Source: Terriglobia bacterium (lineage in GTDB: Bacteria > Acidobacteriota > Terriglobia > Bryobacterales > Bryobacteraceae). Taken from it: DNA of 36,907 nt. A program made the translations under genes and the position numbers. The number at the start of each line of letters is the position of its first letter. The first letter of the stretch is position 1. A model generated the notes under the pieces. That model searched no databases, was not told the origin of the DNA, and saw nothing but the letters and a program-made list of their open reading frames with translations. Positions 34,058 to 36,907 of the stretch are shown here, in pieces. The stretch spans positions 1-36,907 of the forward strand of contig JANYJA010000141.1 of NCBI GenBank assembly GCA_025358575.1. The letters run 5' to 3'.

Positions 34058-34938
34058 ATCTCGCCGAGTACCTTCCGGAGCAGCAGGAACTGGTTGAGAC
34101 TGAGCTGGACGCGTTGATCCCGCCAGAATCCGCGGCGCCCGGCACCATTCACCAAGCCATGCGCTACAGCCTGTTCGCGGGGGGCAAGCGCATTCGTCCC
34201 ATCCTCTGTATTGAGGCGGCTCGCACTGTTTCCGACGATTCGCCGGGCGTGATTAAGACGGCTTGTGCGCTGGAATGCATCCACACATATTCGTTGATCC
34301 ACGACGATTTGCCGGCGCTGGACAACGACGATTACCGCCGCGGCAAGCCAACCAACCACAAAGTTTTCGGCGAGGCCATGGCGGTGCTGGCAGGGGACGC
34401 GCTTCTCACCATCGCCTTCCAAATTCTCGCGGAACTGACGAACGTTTCGGCGGAGCGCAAGGTGCGGATGATTCGAGAGCTCGCGACGGCGTCAGGCACC
34501 GTGGGCGGCATGATCGGCGGGCAGGTGGCGGACATTCAGGGGGAAGGCCAGCAGCCTACGGCGGCGCTGTTGGATTCAATTCATCGCGCGAAAACCGGCG
34601 CACTTCTTCGGGCCAGCGTCCGGCTCGGAGCGCTGCACGCGGGCGGCACACACGACGAGGTGGGCGCGCTCTCCTGCTTCGGTGAACATATTGGGCTTGC
34701 ATTTCAGATTGTGGACGATATTTTGGACGTAGAGGAATCGTCGGACGCGCTGGGAAAGACGGCGGGCAAGGATGCGCACCAGCAGAAGATCACGTTTCCG
34801 GCAGTTTATGGGTTGGAGCGTTCACACGAAATGGCGCGCCTCGAATGCGATCGTGCGCATCGAACGCTGGATGTCTTCGGACAGAGGGCGGACAGGCTGC
34901 GCGAGATTGCCGACTTGATTGTGCATCGCAAGTCATGA
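34054..34938 (+). CDS. ispA: Farnesyl/geranylgeranyl diphosphate synthase (IspA-like)
   Basis: Trans-polyprenyl synthase that condenses IPP with allylic diphosphates, most likely to farnesyl diphosphate (C15), the precursor of squalene, quinone side chains and undecaprenyl carrier. The first Asp-rich motif is HDDLPALDND and the second is VDDILDVEES (FQIVDDILD). GGKRIRPILC, GKPTNHKVFGE and AVLAGDALLT are typical. The residues before the first Asp motif (CIHTYSLIHDD) and the two-residue insertion in it are of the short-chain bacterial FPP type. The 294-residue length is normal. It is translationally coupled with xseB and tlyA. Supplies substrate for the hopanoid genes elsewhere in the window. 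Confidence 0.94.
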   Translation: MNLAEYLPEQQELVETELDALIPPESAAPGTIHQAMRYSLFAGGKRIRPILCIEAARTVSDDSPGVIKTACALECIHTYSLIHDDLPALDNDDYRRGKPTNHKVFGEAMAVLAGDALLTIAFQILAELTNVSAERKVRMIRELATASGTVGGMIGGQVADIQGEGQQPTAALLDSIHRAKTGALLRASVRLGALHAGGTHDEVGALSCFGEHIGLAFQIVDDILDVEESSDALGKTAGKDAHQQKITFPAVYGLERSHEMARLECDRAHRTLDVFGQRADRLREIADLIVHRKS

Positions 34939-35669
34939 AGCAGCGTCTCGACGTCTTGCTTGTCGAAAAGGGGCTGGCGGATTCACGCGAGAAAGCGCAG
35001 CGCTTAATTATGGCGGGCGAAGTGAAGGTGGCGGGGCAGAAGGCGCAGAAGTCCGGGCAGACAGTGGATGCGGACGCGATGCTGGAAGTTCTGGCGCGGC
35101 CGCCTTTTGTAGGGCGGGGCGGATTTAAGCTTGCGACGGCGCTGGCGCAATTTGGAATTGATGCGTCGGGCAAAGTTTGTGTCGACATTGGGTCTTCGAC
35201 CGGCGGCTTCACGGATTGCCTGCTGCAAGCCGGCGCGGCGCGGGTTCACGCGGTGGATGTTGGAGCTGGCCAGCTCGATTGGAAACTGCGGACGGATGCG
35301 CGCGTTGTGCTGCATGAAGGGATCAACGCCCGTCTTTTGACGCCGGAAGATATTGGAGAGGTTGCCGACATCATTGTTTGCGACGTAAGCTTCATTTCCG
35401 TGACTCTTATTTTGCCGGCGCTGATTCCGTTGCTTCGTCCCGAGGGAGAGATGGTGATTCTGGTGAAGCCGCAGTTCGAAGTGGGAAAGGGCCAAGTGGG
35501 AAAAGGCGGGATTGTGCGCGACGCGATGCTTCATGAAGCGGCGTGCAAACGTGTTGAAGACGCAGTGCGCGCGAGTGGTTTCAATACGGTCATCATCGAT
35601 AGTCCGATACTTGGCGCAGAAGGGAATCGCGAATTTCTGTTGCATGCGAGGCGAGCGGGAGGAAACTGA
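34935..35669 (+). CDS. tlyA: TlyA-family rRNA methyltransferase (S4 domain plus FtsJ-like)
   Basis: RNA methyltransferase of the TlyA/hemolysin A family; known members 2'-O-methylate rRNA. The ATG at 34935 overlaps the ispA stop (ATGA) and gives 244 residues. An earlier in-frame start at 34845 lies in ispA and is rejected. Residues 1-60 form the S4 RNA-binding domain (MKQRLDVLLVEKGLADSREK). RGGFKLATAL starts the Rossmann methyltransferase domain, with the SAM loop DIGSSTGGFTD, VDVGAGQLDWKLR, CDVSFIS and LVKPQFEVGK. The K-D-K-E-type catalytic residues are consistent with the K in KPQFEV. It lies 2 bp before nadK. Confidence 0.93.
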   Translation: MKQRLDVLLVEKGLADSREKAQRLIMAGEVKVAGQKAQKSGQTVDADAMLEVLARPPFVGRGGFKLATALAQFGIDASGKVCVDIGSSTGGFTDCLLQAGAARVHAVDVGAGQLDWKLRTDARVVLHEGINARLLTPEDIGEVADIIVCDVSFISVTLILPALIPLLRPEGEMVILVKPQFEVGKGQVGKGGIVRDAMLHEAACKRVEDAVRASGFNTVIIDSPILGAEGNREFLLHARRAGGN

Positions 35670-35671
35670 CC

Positions 35672-36526
35672 ATGGCCGCAACTGTTGGCATTTTTTCGAA
35701 ACCGAACGTAAAGGAGGCGGCGGTGGTGGTGCCGCGACTCATGGCGTGGCTGAAGGCGCGAAACATCGCCATCCGGTGCGATCATGAGACGGCGAAGTAT
35801 ACCGATTGCGAAGGCATGTCGCGCGAAGCGGTGCCGGATGGATGCGAGCTGGTCATCGTGCTGGGCGGCGATGGGACGCTGCTGTCCGCGGCACGGGCCA
35901 TAAAGGGGCGCGAGATCCCGCTGTTCGCGGTGAACCTGGGCGGTCTGGGTTTTTTAACGGCCATCACCTCGGACGATTTGTTTCCGGAGCTTGAACGAGC
36001 CCTCAAAGCTGAGCATCGCATCGGCAAACGAAGGCTGCTTCACGCCGATGTGGTTCGGGCGGGAACGGTAGTGGCGCGATATGAAGCGCTCAACGACGTG
36101 GTCCTCACCAAGGCGGCCATCGCACGCATGATCGACCTGGAGGCGCTGGTGGATCAGAAATTTGTCTGCGCGTACAAGGCGGACGGATTGATTGTTTCGA
36201 CTCCGACTGGGTCCACCGCGTACTCGCTGTCGGCGGGCGGCCCGATTGTGTACCCGTCGGTGGAAGCGTTTTGTCTCACGCCGATTTGCCCACACATGCT
36301 GGCGAACCGTCCGGTGATCGTGCCGTCGTCGAGCGTCATCACGGTGGTGAATCGCGCTGCGGATTTAGATGCTTATCTGACGATCGACGGTCAGGTCGGA
36401 GAGCATTTGAATGAAGGCGACCGAATCGAGTGCCGTATTTCGGACTATTCGCTGCATCTGGTGCGTCCGCCGCATAAGATGTTTTTCGATGTCTTGCGGC
36501 AAAAGCTGAAATGGGGCGAGAGGTGA
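35672..36526 (+). CDS. nadK: NAD kinase
   Basis: Phosphorylates NAD to NADP in the cytosol. The GGDGT motif (residues about 70-74: VLGGDGTLL) and GFLTAI region are present. The ALNDVVLTK segment is the family's conserved N-E/N-D motif, and DGLIVSTPTGSTAYSLSAGGP is the diagnostic C-terminal signature. TPICPHMLANRPVIVP follows as expected. The 284-residue length is normal. It starts 2 bp after tlyA and its stop overlaps the next gene's GTG by 4 bp, so all five genes probably share one transcript. The isoprenoid enzyme neighbours need NADPH, but the clustering is widespread and need not be functional. Confidence 0.96.
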   Translation: MAATVGIFSKPNVKEAAVVVPRLMAWLKARNIAIRCDHETAKYTDCEGMSREAVPDGCELVIVLGGDGTLLSAARAIKGREIPLFAVNLGGLGFLTAITSDDLFPELERALKAEHRIGKRRLLHADVVRAGTVVARYEALNDVVLTKAAIARMIDLEALVDQKFVCAYKADGLIVSTPTGSTAYSLSAGGPIVYPSVEAFCLTPICPHMLANRPVIVPSSSVITVVNRAADLDAYLTIDGQVGEHLNEGDRIECRISDYSLHLVRPPHKMFFDVLRQKLKWGER

Positions 36527-36907
36527 CATGGCCCCCGCGCATTTCGCTAACTAAGTGGATCTTTGTCGCGATGGCGGGTGGAATCGCGCTCGGTATTTTC
36601 GCTCCCGGCGTGGCCGTGCAACTGGCACCCGTAAGCAACGTTTTTCTAAGACTGATTAAGTCGATCATTGCGCCGCTAATTTTCGGCACGCTGGTCTATG
36701 GAGTGGCAGGCGCGGGCGACATCAAACAGATGGGGCGCATCGGGCTGAAGGCCATCGTCTACTTCGAGATAGTGACGACGGCTGCTTTATTTCTGGGACT
36801 GGGGATGGTGAACCTCTTCCGTCCGGGCGATGGCGTGCATCTGACGAAATCGGCGGCCGAGGCTTCGGTGATGGCGGTCGCGCCTACGGTCGCGTCGGTG
36901 ATTGAGC
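36523..36907 (+). CDS. Dicarboxylate/amino acid:cation symporter, partial
   Basis: N-terminal 128 residues of a glutamate/dicarboxylate symporter (GltP/DctA family), cut by the window edge. The start is the GTG at 36523 in GTGA, overlapping the nadK stop; an ATG at 36528 leads to an early stop and is rejected. First helix is WIFVAMAGGIALGIFAPG, then SNVFLRLIKSIIAPLIFGTLVYGVAGAGD, the family's conserved early segment with its P in IAPLIFGTLV, and a third helix FEIVTTAALFLGLGMVNLF. Electrochemical-gradient-driven uptake of C4-dicarboxylates, glutamate or aspartate is expected. The substrate signature lies beyond the window. Confidence 0.88.
   Translation, partial: MTWPPRISLTKWIFVAMAGGIALGIFAPGVAVQLAPVSNVFLRLIKSIIAPLIFGTLVYGVAGAGDIKQMGRIGLKAIVYFEIVTTAALFLGLGMVNLFRPGDGVHLTKSAAEASVMAVAPTVASVIE

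Overview
The window looks like a chromosome segment of a soil-type Acidobacteriota bacterium. The evidence is a secreted protein ending in the 'Solibacter' C-terminal domain (TIGR03437), an SBBP-repeat exoprotein, hopanoid genes, a long radical-SAM protein of the tetraether-synthase type, and several families common in that phylum. No rRNA or tRNA gene was seen, so the placement is inferred from gene content. DNA is GC-rich, with many GTG/TTG starts and 4-bp start/stop overlaps.

Layout. 1-1.9 kb is an accessory patch: the 3' part of an IS1595/ISXO2-type transposase, a converging unknown membrane protein and a decayed IS630-type transposase tail. 1.96-5.9 kb is an isoprenoid/hopanoid operon (ispH, squalene-hopene cyclase, hpnA) with an extended -10 promoter. 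6.0-8.4 kb (minus) holds tsaB and a secreted DUF5060-type glycosidase-like protein. 8.6-10.7 kb is a 704-residue radical-SAM enzyme resembling tetraether/membrane-spanning lipid synthases, with repeats in its leader and a strong terminator. 10.8-19.2 kb holds exported MsrA, a GT39 glycosyltransferase, a HemW-like protein, threonine aldolase, a DMT-type sugar transporter, gamma-glutamyltransferase and a DUF72 protein.

19.2-23.5 kb is a minus-strand operon: a cytosolic PRC/MgtE_N/CBS protein without a channel, an Nramp-like transporter with a changed metal site, frataxin CyaY and an APC permease. 23.6-28.3 kb holds an unknown 'Ala-His-Gly-Leu' family protein, a GMC oxidoreductase with its Tat-signal small subunit, and the TIGR03437 protein. 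A broken Fic gene follows, then sppA and a 932-residue SBBP/FG-GAP-like exoprotein. 33.8-36.9 kb is a tightly overlapping operon xseB-ispA-tlyA-nadK-dicarboxylate symporter, cut by the window edge.

The main theme is membrane lipids. IspH makes C5 units, IspA makes farnesyl diphosphate, Shc cyclises squalene to hopene, HpnA belongs to hopanoid side-chain processing, and the radical-SAM protein may couple lipid tails into membrane-spanning lipids. The best candidates for something little described are that radical-SAM protein and the pairing of a soluble MgtE-like sensor with an unusual Nramp carrier.
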